Positions 1-8,831 are shown, counted from the first letter of the stretch. The stretch: DNA of 64,000 nucleotides from JBDTSW01 sp963782605 (GCA_963782605.1 CAWAKK010000009.1:62001-126000); one strand, 5' to 3'. Notes: generated by a model not told the origin, from the sequence alone. Program-made: numbers and translations.

Positions 1-490
1 GAGCGGTGACGGAGGCGCCTTCGAGCACCTCGAGGGTGGGCGTTGAGGCTGCGATCGCGGCCAGCCTGGCGGTGATGGCGCGACCGGTCTCGCTTCCTCC
101 CGCGTGCACGATCCGGCGTGCCGAATGCCCGCCCTCCAGGCCAAGCGAGAGCGAGCCGTCGGGCTCTGTGTCGAACTCGACACCGCGACGGCGGAGCTCC
201 TCGACGGCCGCGGGCGCCTCCGCCGTGAGCGCCTCGACGGCCGAGGGGCGGCACAGGCCCCGGCCGGCGTTCAGCGTGTCGTCCGTATGCCGGGCGGGGG
301 AGTCGTCGGCTGCGAGGGCCGCCGCGAGACCGCCCTGCGCCCAGTAGGAGGAGCTCTCCGCGAGCGGCTTGCGGGAGACAAGCACCGTGCGGGCACCGGC
401 CTCGGCGGCCCGGATGGCCGCATAGAGGCCCGCGGCCCCGCCGCCGATGACGGCGACGTCGCACTGGATCGCTCCTCGCGGATCGTTCAA
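1..490 (-). CDS. nadB: L-aspartate oxidase, N-terminal part (truncated by window edge)
   Basis: Flavoenzyme that oxidises L-aspartate to iminoaspartate, the first step of de novo NAD synthesis (partner NadA). About 163 residues are visible. They start with the FAD-binding VIGGGAAGLYAA dinucleotide fold near residue 15, followed by SSSYWAQGGLAAAL, TLNAGRGLC and GGHSARRIVHAGG, all typical of NadB and its succinate dehydrogenase flavoprotein relatives. I place the start at a TTG (488-490) because no in-frame ATG precedes the fold. No clear ribosome site is seen, so the start is uncertain. It is divergent from the hydrolase gene at 512. The rest of the gene lies outside the window. Confidence 0.85.
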   Translation of the reverse strand, partial: MNDPRGAIQCDVAVIGGGAAGLYAAIRAAEAGARTVLVSRKPLAESSSYWAQGGLAAALAADDSPARHTDDTLNAGRGLCRPSAVEALTAEAPAAVEELRRRGVEFDTEPDGSLSLGLEGGHSARRIVHAGGSETGRAITARLAAIAASTPTLEVLEGASVTA

Positions 491-511
491 GCGGGCTACG
501 GTACCCGCGCC

Positions 512-1522
512 ATGGCCCTCTACGTCTCCCACCCGTCGTCGCACGATCACGACACTGGCCACCACCCCGAGAACGCGGGACGACTGCGGGCAATCGAGGC
601 GGCGATGGAGGCAAGGGATTGGCTCGGCGTCGAGCGTGTCGAAGCGCCGCGTGCGGAGCGGGAGTGGCTCGAGCGCGTGCACTCGGCCGCGCACGTCGAC
701 ATGATCGAGGCTCTCGGCGCGCGTGGCGGGGGGGCGATCGACGTCGATACGGGGATGAGCGAGGGCTCGCTGGAGGCGGCTTTCCGCGGCGCCGGCGCCG
801 CGGTCCACGCGACCGAGCGGCTGCTTGGGGGCGAGGTCACCGCCGCCTTCTGCGGCACGCGCCCGCCCGGCCACCATGCCGAGCGCGAGCGCGCGATGGG
901 CTTCTGCCTCTTCAACAACGCGGCGATCGCCGCGGCCCACGCACGAGCCGCCTGCGGCGCCGAGCGCGTCCTCATCCTCGATTGGGACGTACATCACGGC
1001 AACGGCACCGAGGCGATCTTCGCCGCATCAGCCGAGGTGCTCTACGCGTCGATCCACCAGTCGCCCCTGTATCCCGGAACCGGGCCGGCCGACTTCACCG
1101 GAGTGGGAGAGGGAGAGGGCTACACCGTGAACCTGCCGGTGTCCCCCGGTGCCGGGTCCGACGAGTTCCTGGCGCTCGTGCAGCACGTGGTGGCGCCGGT
1201 GGCGCTCGTCTTCGCACCGGATCTCATCATCCTCTCGTCGGGATACGACGCGCACCGGGCCGACCCCCTGGGCTCGTGCAGGGTCGATGAGGCGGGCTTC
1301 GCCGCGATGACAGCGTCGATGCGCGATCTCGGCCGCGAGCTCGAAGCGCCCGTTCTGGTCGTGCTCGAGGGCGGTTATGACCCGCCCGCTCTTGCCGCCT
1401 CCGTCGTCGCGACGGTCGAGGCGCTCGATGGCGACACCGCAGCACGAACCGCGCCGCGTGAGGCCGCGGGCGAGCATCTGGCGCGGGTCGGCAGCCGCTG
1501 GCCGGTCGTCGCGCCTGGTTGA
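512..1522 (+). CDS. Histone deacetylase family (AcuC/acetylpolyamine aminohydrolase-like) amidohydrolase
   Basis: Zn-dependent deacetylase of the arginase/deacetylase fold, 336 residues. Visible motifs are RPPGHHAE with the tandem catalytic histidines near residues 121-122, DWDVHHGNGT near 157-166 with the metal-binding Asp and His, SSGYDAHRADPLG near 243-255 with the second metal Asp, and the C-terminal LEGGYD loop. In bacteria such proteins deacetylate acetyl-CoA synthetase or acetylated polyamines; which substrate applies here is not shown. An acs gene lies 47 kb away. The ATG at 512 is chosen because the family begins just before VSHPSS; the frame is open further upstream but that part is the shadow of nadB. 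Confidence 0.9.
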   Translation: MALYVSHPSSHDHDTGHHPENAGRLRAIEAAMEARDWLGVERVEAPRAEREWLERVHSAAHVDMIEALGARGGGAIDVDTGMSEGSLEAAFRGAGAAVHATERLLGGEVTAAFCGTRPPGHHAERERAMGFCLFNNAAIAAAHARAACGAERVLILDWDVHHGNGTEAIFAASAEVLYASIHQSPLYPGTGPADFTGVGEGEGYTVNLPVSPGAGSDEFLALVQHVVAPVALVFAPDLIILSSGYDAHRADPLGSCRVDEAGFAAMTASMRDLGRELEAPVLVVLEGGYDPPALAASVVATVEALDGDTAARTAPREAAGEHLARVGSRWPVVAPG

Positions 1523-1537
1523 GTGCGGCGGGTCGCC

Positions 1538-2416
1538 CTAGGGGGCGACGCGGCCCTCGACGGTCTTCAGGAAGTCCTGCGAGAAACCCGGGATCAGATT
1601 GAGGTCGTCGATTCTCGTGAACGGGCGATCCTCACGGAACTTGATCACGCGCTTGGCCTGCGTCATCGTCATGCCGAGGTAGCGAAGCTCCTCGAGGCTC
1701 GCCTCGTTCAACCTCAGAAGTCCGCGCGTCTTCGGGTTCTCTTCGGACTCCGCGATGCGCCGGCCGCCTTCGGGCGGCCGGGCCGCCTCACGCTGTTCGG
1801 ACCGCCCGGCGGAGCCGTTGGTCCTGGCGGTTTCCTTCGTGGTCAGCCCGGTTTGCTCCATGAGCCACCCGATGCGCTCGTCCGTCTGAGTGCGCAGAGC
1901 CTCGAGCTTCTCCCGCATGGCCACGGTCTCGCTCACAAGACGCTCATCGGTCTCCGAACGCCGGCGCCGCTCGGCCTCGGCCTCACCGGCCGCCTTCTTC
2001 GCCCGAGCCTCAGCCTCGGCGGCGCGATCCTCCGCGGCCTTCGCCTTCTTCGCCTCGGCCTCTGCCTCCGCCTTCTCGGCAGCGCGAAGCTTCTTCACCT
2101 GCGCCTCAGCCGTCTCGGCGCGCTCCTCTGCCGCCTGCAGCTTCTTCGCCTCCGCCTCCGCCGTGCGTTCCCCGGCAGCGCGGAGCTTCTTCACCTGCGC
2201 CTCGGCCTCGTCAGCACGGTCCTCGGCGGCCTCAAGCTTGGAGTGCAGGAGCTGAATCCGCTCCGCCGTCTCGGCTTTTTCGCGCGTTAGATCACGGCCG
2301 AGGGCGAGGAGCTCCTCGATTGCTCGCGCTTCAGGCGTGTCCGCGTTGCCCGCGTTGGACAGTGCCCTCTGTTTTCTCTCTGCCTGGTCGAAGATGCCGG
2401 ACTCTTGATTTGCCAT
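1538..2416 (-). CDS. Coiled-coil protein with C-terminal helix-hairpin-helix (ComEA-like) domain
   Basis: 292 residues with no signal peptide or membrane segment. Residues about 40-190 are a long Ala/Glu/Lys/Arg coiled coil with imperfect repeats of the type AEAQVKKLRAAEE. The last 60 residues (LLRLNEASLEELRYLGMTMTQAK through FKTVEGRV region) match the helix-hairpin-helix DNA-binding motif of ComEA-type proteins, with LNEASLEEL and IPGFSQDFL as the key segments. The ATG at 2416 follows the glycosyltransferase stop by 13 bases, so the two are probably co-transcribed. Function is unknown; the HhH suggests DNA binding, and the coiled coil suggests oligomerisation or scaffolding. Confidence 0.75.
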   Translation of the reverse strand: MANQESGIFDQAERKQRALSNAGNADTPEARAIEELLALGRDLTREKAETAERIQLLHSKLEAAEDRADEAEAQVKKLRAAGERTAEAEAKKLQAAEERAETAEAQVKKLRAAEKAEAEAEAKKAKAAEDRAAEAEARAKKAAGEAEAERRRRSETDERLVSETVAMREKLEALRTQTDERIGWLMEQTGLTTKETARTNGSAGRSEQREAARPPEGGRRIAESEENPKTRGLLRLNEASLEELRYLGMTMTQAKRVIKFREDRPFTRIDDLNLIPGFSQDFLKTVEGRVAP

Positions 2417-2429
2417 CACGGCGTTCAGA

Positions 2430-3434
2430 CTAAGACAGGATTTCGTTCGATGCGCCGGTTCCCTCGATTGGACCAGCGCAGGTCGAGGGTTCGTCTGCGA
2501 GCACCTGGCGATAGGCGCAGGCGACCCGCTCCGCCATCGCCCGCGCCGAGAACCACGACGCCCGGGCGCGACCGCGGATCCGCGGATCCGCGCTGTCGAG
2601 ATGCTCCGCGGCGAGGCGCGCCCAGCGGTCGGCTTCAAAGGCGCCAACCAGGCACCCTTCGACGCCGCCCAGCAGCATCGGCGCGATGCCGACCGCGGTC
2701 GAGAGCACCGGCACATCGCAGGCGAGCGCCTCGATCGCGGCCAGGCCGAAGCCCTCGTTGTCGGAGGTGACCAGCACAGCCCCCGAGGCGTTCACCCAGT
2801 CGGGCATCTCCTCGGCCTTGGTTCCTCCCAGCGTCAGGAGCTTTGCGTTCGCTCGGCGGGCCACCTCGGCGGCCAGGTCGTGGCGTTTCTCTGGACGGAA
2901 GACGGCGGCCGGAAACAGGAGGTAGCGGCCATCGGCCTCCAGGCCGAGGCGCCGGCGCGCCTCGGCTCGCGCGGATGGCCGAAAGCGCTCGAGGTCGGCC
3001 CCGCAGGGGAGCACTGCGATGGCGCCGCCCCGATCACTCGGTAGCCCGGGCCGCCCCGCCTCCTCCTCGAAGAGCGCCCGCGAGGCAGCTGCGACGAGGT
3101 CGAGGCGGGAGGTCAAGCGTCGCGAGAGGCGGCCGACGGTGGGGTGGCGGACGTCGGTTCCGTGGAATGTGACGACGAGTGGACGGGCGCCGGCGAGCGC
3201 CGCGCTCCACCCGGCAAGCCCATAGTGGGCGTGGACGAGGTCATAGGCGCCGCCGCGAAGGCGCCGGCGGATCCCTCCGGCGGCGCGCACCAGCGCCCGC
3301 TTACCCATCGGGAACGAGAAGAGCTCCGCGTCGACGCCCTCAGCTCGCAGGCCGGCGACCTGGTCGCGCACGTAGTTGCCGCGGCCGGGGGCCTTCGCGT
3401 CCGGCGTGATGTTCGTGACCACCAGGACCCGCAC
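2430..3434 (-). CDS. Glycosyltransferase family 4 (GT-B fold)
   Basis: 334 residues. The N-terminal Rossmann half starts RVLVVTNITPD and includes HAHYGLAGW and TFHGTDVR. The C-terminal nucleotide-sugar half has the FPAAVFRPEKRHDLA and SDNEGFGLAAIEALAC segments; the latter is the E-x7-E motif of GT4 retaining enzymes. It transfers a sugar from an activated donor to an unknown acceptor, probably a cell-surface glycan. I choose the GTG at 3434 because the preceding 20 in-frame residues are not family-like; no strong ribosome site is seen. It precedes the HhH coiled-coil gene on the same strand. Confidence 0.85.
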   Translation of the reverse strand: MRVLVVTNITPDAKAPGRGNYVRDQVAGLRAEGVDAELFSFPMGKRALVRAAGGIRRRLRGGAYDLVHAHYGLAGWSAALAGARPLVVTFHGTDVRHPTVGRLSRRLTSRLDLVAAASRALFEEEAGRPGLPSDRGGAIAVLPCGADLERFRPSARAEARRRLGLEADGRYLLFPAAVFRPEKRHDLAAEVARRANAKLLTLGGTKAEEMPDWVNASGAVLVTSDNEGFGLAAIEALACDVPVLSTAVGIAPMLLGGVEGCLVGAFEADRWARLAAEHLDSADPRIRGRARASWFSARAMAERVACAYRQVLADEPSTCAGPIEGTGASNEILS

Positions 3435-3568
3435 GGCGCCAGCGTAACCGCGTGAGATGCGGCTTCTGGCACGCCCCCGAGCCAAAGTCGCCACCGCCGG
3501 GTCTGGATCGGTGACTCAATTGGGCGCAGGATCGCTCGACAATCGATCACAGACGAGGGAGGACTCGA

Positions 3569-3775
3569 ATGCAGAAATTGCTGAGCCGGCGGCCGTTCAC
3601 CGAGGAGCGCGGCCAGGGCACAGTCGAGTACGTCGGCCTGATCCTGCTCGTCAGCCTGCTCATGGTCGGCATGGTCGCCGCGATGAAGGGCTTCAACGGC
3701 AGCGAGGGGACGGAGATCGCCGAGGTGATCGTCGCCAAGATCAAGTCGGCGGTGAACGCGATCACGTTCCAGTAA
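3569..3775 (+). CDS. Flp/TadE-type pilin precursor
   Basis: 68-residue class III prepilin. A short positive leader ends at the prepilin peptidase motif G-QGTVEYVGLILLV, with Glu at +5 of the mature protein, followed by a hydrophobic helix of about 20 residues and a short polar tail. The ATG is preceded by GGGAGGA, a strong ribosome site. Flp pilins are assembled by Tad secretion systems, but no tad or cpa gene lies nearby, so the assembly machinery must be elsewhere. It is divergent from the glycosyltransferase. Confidence 0.85.
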   Translation: MQKLLSRRPFTEERGQGTVEYVGLILLVSLLMVGMVAAMKGFNGSEGTEIAEVIVAKIKSAVNAITFQ

Positions 3776-3941
3776 CGGCACGCGGCGCCGCCCACCGCGA
3801 CCCGTTGATCCCACGCCGGACCTCGGGGTATGGTGGGCGGCCGTGCCGGCGAGGAGACACCTGACCGGGTTCTTCGGGACCAACGACGGCTTCTGCGTCT
3901 AGCTCGGCCCTCGCCCAGCCCTCCTTTGCGAGACTCACGCC

Positions 3942-4667
3942 GTGGCCAGAAGCTACGACCGTTCCCCCGCTGATCTACGCCCCGTAGAGGTGGAGCCCGG
4001 CTTCGTCCGCACCGCGACCGGCTCGGCCCTCTATAGCCAGGGTGAGACACGAATCATCTGCACGGCCTCGGTAAACGACTCGGTGCCGCGCTGGATGGAG
4101 GGCCGCGGGCGTGGGTGGGTGACCGCCGAGTACTCGATGCTTCCCGCCTCCACGGGTCAGCGCAAGGAGCGCGACGTAAAGCGCGGGAAACAGGATGGCC
4201 GCGGGGTGGAGATCCAGCGCCTGATCGGGCGCTCGCTGCGAGCGATCGTCGACCTCGAGGCGCTGGGCGAGCGCTCGGTCTACGTCGATTGCGACGTCCT
4301 TCAGGCCGACGGCGGCACCCGCTGTGCATCGATCACGGGCGGCTTCATCGCTCTGCGTCTGGCCCTCGATTCGCTCTTGCAGGCCGGCGAGCTCGAGCGC
4401 GACCCGCTCACCGGCACCGTCGCTGCCGTGAGCTGCGGGATCGTCGACGGGGTCGCGCTCTGCGATCTCGACTACTCGGAGGACTCGCGCGCCGAGGTCG
4501 ACGCCAACGTCGTCATGTCCGGCGACGGCGGCGTCGTCGAGGTGCAGGCCACGGCCGAGCAGACACCCGTCTCGCGCGCGTCGCTCGACGACCTCCTGGC
4601 GCTGGCCGAGCCCGCGATCGGTGCCCTTCGCGATTTCCAGGAGGCGTCCCGCGGGCCGGACGGCTGA
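3942..4667 (+). CDS. rph: Ribonuclease PH
   Basis: 3'-to-5' phosphorolytic exoribonuclease that trims tRNA 3' ends. 241 residues, the usual length. Motifs include the N-terminal R-x3-DLRPVEVEPGFV, GETRIICTASV, WVTAEYSMLP, the ER-x-KRG-like phosphate/RNA site (RKERDVKRGKQDGR), and CDVLQADGGTRCASITGG. GTG start at 3942. Its stop overlaps the rdgB start (ATGA), so rph-rdgB-CDF forms a tightly packed operon, a common actinobacterial order for the first two genes. Confidence 0.95.
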   Translation: MARSYDRSPADLRPVEVEPGFVRTATGSALYSQGETRIICTASVNDSVPRWMEGRGRGWVTAEYSMLPASTGQRKERDVKRGKQDGRGVEIQRLIGRSLRAIVDLEALGERSVYVDCDVLQADGGTRCASITGGFIALRLALDSLLQAGELERDPLTGTVAAVSCGIVDGVALCDLDYSEDSRAEVDANVVMSGDGGVVEVQATAEQTPVSRASLDDLLALAEPAIGALRDFQEASRGPDG

Positions 4668-5287
4668 TGGCTTCGCGGCTCGTCGTGGCGACACGAAACG
4701 AGCACAAGCTGCGGGAGCTGGCCGAGATCCTTGCGGGGATCCAGCTGGTGGAGCTCCCCACGGGGGTGAAGCTCCCGCCGGAGACGGGCCAGACCTTCGG
4801 CGAGAACGCGTTGATCAAGGCCCGCGCCGCTCTCGAGGCCACCGGCGAGCCGGCGGTCGCGGACGACTCCGGCATCTCCGCCCCGGCGCTCGGCGGCCGC
4901 CCGGGAGTCCGCTCGGCCCGCTACGCGGGCGAGGACGCGACGGATGAGGAGAACCTTGCGCTCTTGATCTCGGAGCTCGCCGGGACGGCGGATCGCTCCG
5001 TCGCCTATGTCTGCGCGATCGCCCACATCGACGAAGCGGGAGACGAGCAGCTGTTCGAGGGGCGCTGCGAGGGCGAGCTCACGTCGGAGCCGCGGGGAAC
5101 TGGCGGCTTCGGCTACGACCCCGCCTTCGTTCCGCGCGACACCGGCGCTCGCGACGGGCGAACGATGGCGGAGCTCAGCCCGGCCGAAAAGCACGCGATC
5201 AGCCACCGGGGACGGGCGGCGCGCCTTTTGGCCGCTCATCTCGGCCTGCCGCCGGCGGCGACACCCAGGCCGGGAGTGGGTCCGTGA
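4667..5287 (+). CDS. rdgB: Non-canonical purine NTP pyrophosphatase (RdgB/HAM1)
   Basis: Hydrolyses ITP, dITP and XTP to monophosphates and so cleans the nucleotide pool. 206 residues. The N-terminal VVATRNEHKLRELAEIL is the hallmark substrate loop, followed by TFGENALIKARAA, ADDSGI (metal site), GTGGFGYDPAFVP and ELSPAEKHAISHRGRA. The ATG overlaps the rph stop codon, and its own stop overlaps the GTG of the following transporter gene (GTGA), indicating translational coupling through three genes. Confidence 0.95.
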   Translation: MASRLVVATRNEHKLRELAEILAGIQLVELPTGVKLPPETGQTFGENALIKARAALEATGEPAVADDSGISAPALGGRPGVRSARYAGEDATDEENLALLISELAGTADRSVAYVCAIAHIDEAGDEQLFEGRCEGELTSEPRGTGGFGYDPAFVPRDTGARDGRTMAELSPAEKHAISHRGRAARLLAAHLGLPPAATPRPGVGP

Positions 5288-6210
5288 TCCGCACGAAAAC
5301 GGGCGCGGCGGCGCTCTCGGTCGTCTCCAACTCGATCCTGATCGCGCTCAAGATCGCGGCGGGGGCGATCACCGGCTCGATCGCGATCATCACCGAGGCC
5401 GTCCACTCGGCGATCGACCTGATGGCCTCGGTCGTCGCCCTGGTCTCGGTCCGAAAGGCAGACGCGCCGGCCGACGCCGAGCATCCCTATGGCCACGAGA
5501 AGCTCGAGAACCTCGCCGCGGCAATCGAGGGCATTCTGATCCTCGTCGGCGCGGGCGTGATCATCTACGAGGCGACCCGCCGCCTGGCCGAGGGCGCTGA
5601 CGCGACCATGCTCGACGACCTCGGTATCGGGATCGCCGTGATCGCCCTCTCCGCGCTGGCCAACGTCTGCATCTCGCTCTTCCTGCGCCGCCGCGCGCGC
5701 GAGCTCGAGTCGCCCGCGCTCGCCGGCGACGCGGCGCACCTCGGCACCGACGCGCTCACGTCGATCGGCGTGCTCGCCGGACTCGCGCTCGTCGAGATCA
5801 CCGGCGAGCCGGCCTTCGATGCGATTACCGCGATCTGCGTCGCGATCGCGATCGTCGTCGCGGGAATTCGCATCCTGAGCCGCTCCAGCCGCGTGCTCGT
5901 CGACGAATCACCGCCCGCCTCGGAGCTGGACCGCATCGAGGAGGTGATCGCGGCAGCGCGAGCCGATGCGCCCGAGATCGCGGGCTACCACAAGCTTCGG
6001 GCGAGGCTCTCAGGCGCCCACCTCAAGGTGGACCTCCATCTTCAGTTTCGGTCGGGCACCTCGCTCGAGCGTGCCCACGCGCTCGCGCATCGCCTGCGCG
6101 ACGCGATCGAGGGGGAGTTCTCGCATTCGGAGGTGCTGATCCACACCGAGCCCGAGGGCTCCGTGCGCGATCCCGACACCCTGGCGGAAGATCCAGGGCG
6201 GGCGGGGTAG
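5284..6210 (+). CDS. Cation diffusion facilitator (CDF) family metal transporter
   Basis: Inner-membrane proton/metal antiporter, 308 residues, with about six membrane helices in the first 200 residues and a cytosolic C-terminal ferredoxin-like domain. The two metal-binding helices are visible as EAVHSAIDL (H-x3-D, near residue 40) and DAAHLGTDALTS (H-x3-D, near 150). HPYGHEKLE is the conserved TM2-3 loop. The metal is probably Zn, Fe or Mn; the sequence does not decide it. GTG start overlapping the rdgB stop, last gene of the rph operon. Confidence 0.9.
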   Translation: MIRTKTGAAALSVVSNSILIALKIAAGAITGSIAIITEAVHSAIDLMASVVALVSVRKADAPADAEHPYGHEKLENLAAAIEGILILVGAGVIIYEATRRLAEGADATMLDDLGIGIAVIALSALANVCISLFLRRRARELESPALAGDAAHLGTDALTSIGVLAGLALVEITGEPAFDAITAICVAIAIVVAGIRILSRSSRVLVDESPPASELDRIEEVIAAARADAPEIAGYHKLRARLSGAHLKVDLHLQFRSGTSLERAHALAHRLRDAIEGEFSHSEVLIHTEPEGSVRDPDTLAEDPGRAG

Positions 6211-6216
6211 GCGGGC

Positions 6217-6351
6217 TCAGAGCAGGTTTACGCCGGCGGCGGCGCCCACGGCTCCGACCGTGATCGCATAGCCGACGTAGCCGTTCAGCGCGAGCAGGAT
6301 GACAGCCACAGCGCAGACGCTGACGATGATGAGCCAGGAGATCCGGGACAT
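6217..6351 (-). CDS. Small membrane protein (44 residues)
   Basis: A 44-residue ORF beginning MSRISWLIIVSVC with two short hydrophobic stretches (WLIIVSVCAVAVILLAL and a Gly/Val-rich second one). It sits tail-to-tail with the CDF gene, 6 bases away, and is divergent from the gene at 6374. No homology is recognised. The continuous hydrophobic character and clean start and stop suggest a real protein, but it is short and unsupported by a strong ribosome site. Confidence 0.5.
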   Translation of the reverse strand: MSRISWLIIVSVCAVAVILLALNGYVGYAITVGAVGAAAGVNLL

Positions 6352-6373
6352 GAGCTGCCTATATGTTTGACGA

Positions 6374-6796
6374 ATGAGCCGGACAGAGGCCGAGCGATCG
6401 GCTGAGGAGCCCTCACCGACGGCCGCAGACGCCGAGCTGGCGGTTGCGCGGATGAGGGAGATGTCGCCTGACCTGCGCGGCTGCGCGGTCCTTGATGCGG
6501 AGGACAAGGAGCTGGCCTCGAGCGCCGGAGCTGGTTGGGCCGAGGCGGGCGCGGGCTTTCTCGCCGCCGCCGATCGCGCCGGGGGCGAGGCCACGACGCA
6601 GGTCCACGTCGCGACCGAGGACGGGGAAGCGTTCGCAGTCAGGGAGGGCGGCCTGGCGATGGTCGCGGTGGCCGAGCGCTTCGTCTTGGCCTCGCTCATG
6701 CTCTTCGACATGCGCACGGTTCTGCGCGACCTGGCGACCGGCAACGGCGTGCCCGACCGGCGCGCCGCGCCTCCGGGTGAGGCCGCCGGCGAATGA
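6374..6796 (+). CDS. Hypothetical protein, possibly Roadblock/LC7-like
   Basis: 140 residues, acidic. The order GCAVLDAEDKELASSAG, VHVATEDGEAFAVREGG, LAMVAVAERFVLASLMLFDMRTVLRDL resembles the alternating strand-helix pattern of Roadblock/LC7 domains used in small GTPase and light-chain-like regulation. I infer this from pattern only. The stop overlaps the start of the next small gene (ATGA), so the pair is translationally coupled. Confidence 0.6.
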   Translation: MSRTEAERSAEEPSPTAADAELAVARMREMSPDLRGCAVLDAEDKELASSAGAGWAEAGAGFLAAADRAGGEATTQVHVATEDGEAFAVREGGLAMVAVAERFVLASLMLFDMRTVLRDLATGNGVPDRRAAPPGEAAGE

Positions 6797-7008
6797 GCCC
6801 AAAGCCCCACCGTTTGCTGCTCGATCGCGTCGCTGGCGTCGCCGACGAGGCATCCGGCTTCCTGCGCCGCCGCCGGGCCGCTCAGAAGCCCTTTGCACGG
6901 GCCTCCTACGCCGCCGGTCGCAGCGCCGCCTTTCCGGCCGAGACGCCTGAGGGCCGAGAGTTCTTCCTCGCCGCGGCGCGCCTGATCGACATCGCCCGGG
7001 CCGAGTAG
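6793..7008 (+). CDS. Hypothetical small basic protein
   Basis: 71 residues, Arg/Ala-rich, with no recognised domain. It overlaps the preceding Roadblock-like gene by four bases (ATGA), which supports its being translated. It ends before the convergent zinc-ribbon gene. Function is unknown. Confidence 0.5.
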   Translation: MSPKPHRLLLDRVAGVADEASGFLRRRRAAQKPFARASYAAGRSAAFPAETPEGREFFLAAARLIDIARAE

Positions 7009-7037
7009 GCCCGCCCCGGCAAAAGGGCGTGCGGCCT

Positions 7038-7250
7038 CTACGAGGTCTCGCGCCGGCGGCCCGAGCCCCGCGTGGCGATCTCCCGGCGGACGCTCTCGAG
7101 GAAGCGGCCCTTGCGCTCCGGGTTGCCCAGATGAGCCTCGAGTTCAACCCGCTCTCCCTCGCGCGCGAGGCAGCGAGGGCACGACTCCATCGTGTAGGCA
7201 TCGCGGGCCCCGAGGACCAGGTCGCAGCGTGGGCATGAGACGTAAGGCAT
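7038..7250 (-). CDS. Small zinc-ribbon protein
   Basis: 70 residues. Two CxxC pairs, SCPRCDLVLG and ESCPRCLARE, near residues 6-9 and 24-27 form a predicted zinc ribbon. The C-terminal half is helical and charged. The ATG at 7250 has a strong AGGAG ribosome site seven bases upstream, so the longer in-frame extension is rejected. Role unknown; such ribbons usually bind nucleic acid or a protein partner. Confidence 0.7.
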   Translation of the reverse strand: MPYVSCPRCDLVLGARDAYTMESCPRCLAREGERVELEAHLGNPERKGRFLESVRREIATRGSGRRRETS

Positions 7251-7418
7251 CGGGTTTCTCCTGAATGGGGAGTCCCCGTAGCCCCTCGGTTTGTCTGTGC
7301 CGAAATGAAAGCCCCGGCAAGCCGGGAGCGGCTCTTGAGTCGGCATGGTGCGGCTGCCCGGCCCGATGAGCCTATAAACCCCTCAAGGCTCGTGCGTTCC
7401 CATCGCTATGTTTGCGCC

Positions 7419-8831
7419 ATGCCCGCCCGGCGCCCTGAGCTTCTGATCCAGCCCGACCTCGCGGAGCGCATCGTCGCTCGCGCGCTATCCAACGGTGGCG
7501 ACTTCGCCGAGATCTACTGTGAGGAGCGCGCCGGCTTCTCCGTGGCCGTCGACGAGTCGCGCGTCGAGCGTGCCCAGCGAGGGGGCGAGCGCGGCGCGGG
7601 AGTGCGCGTCACCTCCGGCGACACCACCTACTTCGCCCACGTCGACGGACTCGCCGAGGCCGACCTCGAGCGCGCTGCCGACGCAGCCGCGGCGGCACTG
7701 GATGGGGAGCGATTCGAGGCGCAGCCGCTAGAGGCAACCGAGGCGCTGGCGCTCCAAGAGATCGAGACCGATCCGGCCGAGGTCCCGGCGGACCGCAAGG
7801 CGGACCTCCTGCGCGCCTGCGACGAGCGAGCGCGCTCGGCGGGGGATGAGATCGTCCAGGTGACCGCCTCCTATGGCGAGAATCGAAAGCGCGTCACCGT
7901 CGCCAACTCCGACGGCCGCCTCGCCGCCGACGACCGGCTACGAACGCGCCTCGGGGTCCAGGTCGTGGCGCGGCGCAACGGCTCGGTCGAGACGGGTTTC
8001 GAGACGCTCGGCGCGCACCGTGGCTACGAGCTTGTCGACGGTGGCGCGGCTGAGGAGATCGCGGGCCAGGCCGCGCAGGTGGCGATCACGCTGCTCGACG
8101 CCGAGCCAGCCCCGGCCGGAGCCATGCCGGTTGTCGTCGGCGGCGGCTTCGGCGGTGTCCTCTTTCACGAGATGACCGGCCACGGGCTCGAGGCCGACCA
8201 CATCCAGAAGGGCGCCTCGGTCTACGAGGGCAAGCTCGGCGAGCAGGTCGCCCAAAGCCATCTGGTGGCCTACGACGACGGGCTGCTCGCAGGCGAGTGG
8301 GGAACGGACGCGATCGACGACGAGGGCACGCCGTCGCAGAAGACCACCGTCATCGAGGACGGAACGGTGACCTCTTACCTCTACGACCTCCAGTCCGCCC
8401 GCAAGGACTCCGTCGCGTCCACCGGCAACGGCCGCCGCGAGAGCTTTCGCCATCTGCCGATTCCGCGGATGACCAACACCTACATCGCCCCTGAGCCCGA
8501 TGCGACGCCCGAGGACCTTATCGCGGGTGTCGAGCGGGGCTTCTACGCCGTGTCCTTTGCCGGCGGCCAGGTCGATCCCACCACCGGCGACTTCGTGTTC
8601 GGCACCTCCGAGGGCTACTTGATCGAGGGCGGCAAGGTGACGAAGCCGTGCAAGGGCGCCACGCTGATCGGGAACTGCTTAGACGCGCTGGGCCGGATCG
8701 ACGCGGTGGCGGACGACTTCGCGATGAAGACCGGCTTTTGCGGCAAGGGCGGCCAGCGCGTTCCCGTCGGCACGGGGCAGGGCCACGTGCGCATCTCCGA
8801 GCTCACCGTCGGCGGCACGGCGCTTAGTTGA
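7419..8831 (+). CDS. tldD: TldD metalloprotease subunit
   Basis: 470 residues. Catalytic subunit of the TldD/TldE heterodimeric protease, which degrades unfolded peptides and matures ribosomal natural products such as microcins. The zinc motif HEMTGHGLEADHI lies near residue 250 (H-E-x3-H). Other family segments are GGGFGGVLFHE, GEWGTDAIDDEG and the C-terminal GKGGQRVPVGTGQGHVRI. The ATG at 7419 begins just upstream of the conserved domain. tldE follows 66 bases downstream on the same strand, the usual arrangement. No peptide substrate gene is seen nearby. Confidence 0.95.
   Translation: MPARRPELLIQPDLAERIVARALSNGGDFAEIYCEERAGFSVAVDESRVERAQRGGERGAGVRVTSGDTTYFAHVDGLAEADLERAADAAAAALDGERFEAQPLEATEALALQEIETDPAEVPADRKADLLRACDERARSAGDEIVQVTASYGENRKRVTVANSDGRLAADDRLRTRLGVQVVARRNGSVETGFETLGAHRGYELVDGGAAEEIAGQAAQVAITLLDAEPAPAGAMPVVVGGGFGGVLFHEMTGHGLEADHIQKGASVYEGKLGEQVAQSHLVAYDDGLLAGEWGTDAIDDEGTPSQKTTVIEDGTVTSYLYDLQSARKDSVASTGNGRRESFRHLPIPRMTNTYIAPEPDATPEDLIAGVERGFYAVSFAGGQVDPTTGDFVFGTSEGYLIEGGKVTKPCKGATLIGNCLDALGRIDAVADDFAMKTGFCGKGGQRVPVGTGQGHVRISELTVGGTALS

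Noticed and set aside
104..511. In-frame extension of the deacetylase gene upstream of ATG 512
   Set aside because: This part is the antisense shadow of nadB, and deacetylase homology begins at ATG 512.
1523..2290. Long plus-strand open frame opposite the coiled-coil/HhH gene
   Set aside because: It is Leu/Arg-rich with no domain, and mirrors the GC-rich codon positions of the real minus-strand gene.
3842..3901. 20-codon frame (GTG start) between the pilin and rph
   Set aside because: Too short, no ribosome site and no family; it may be chance.
4115..4660. Arg-rich frame inside rph
   Set aside because: It is a frame shadow of rph; only its 3' portion, which belongs to rdgB, is real.
7312..7326. 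CCCCGGCAAGCCGGGA hairpin upstream of tldD
   Set aside because: It could be a leader hairpin, but it has a short stem and no supporting context; not distinguishable from chance in GC-rich DNA.
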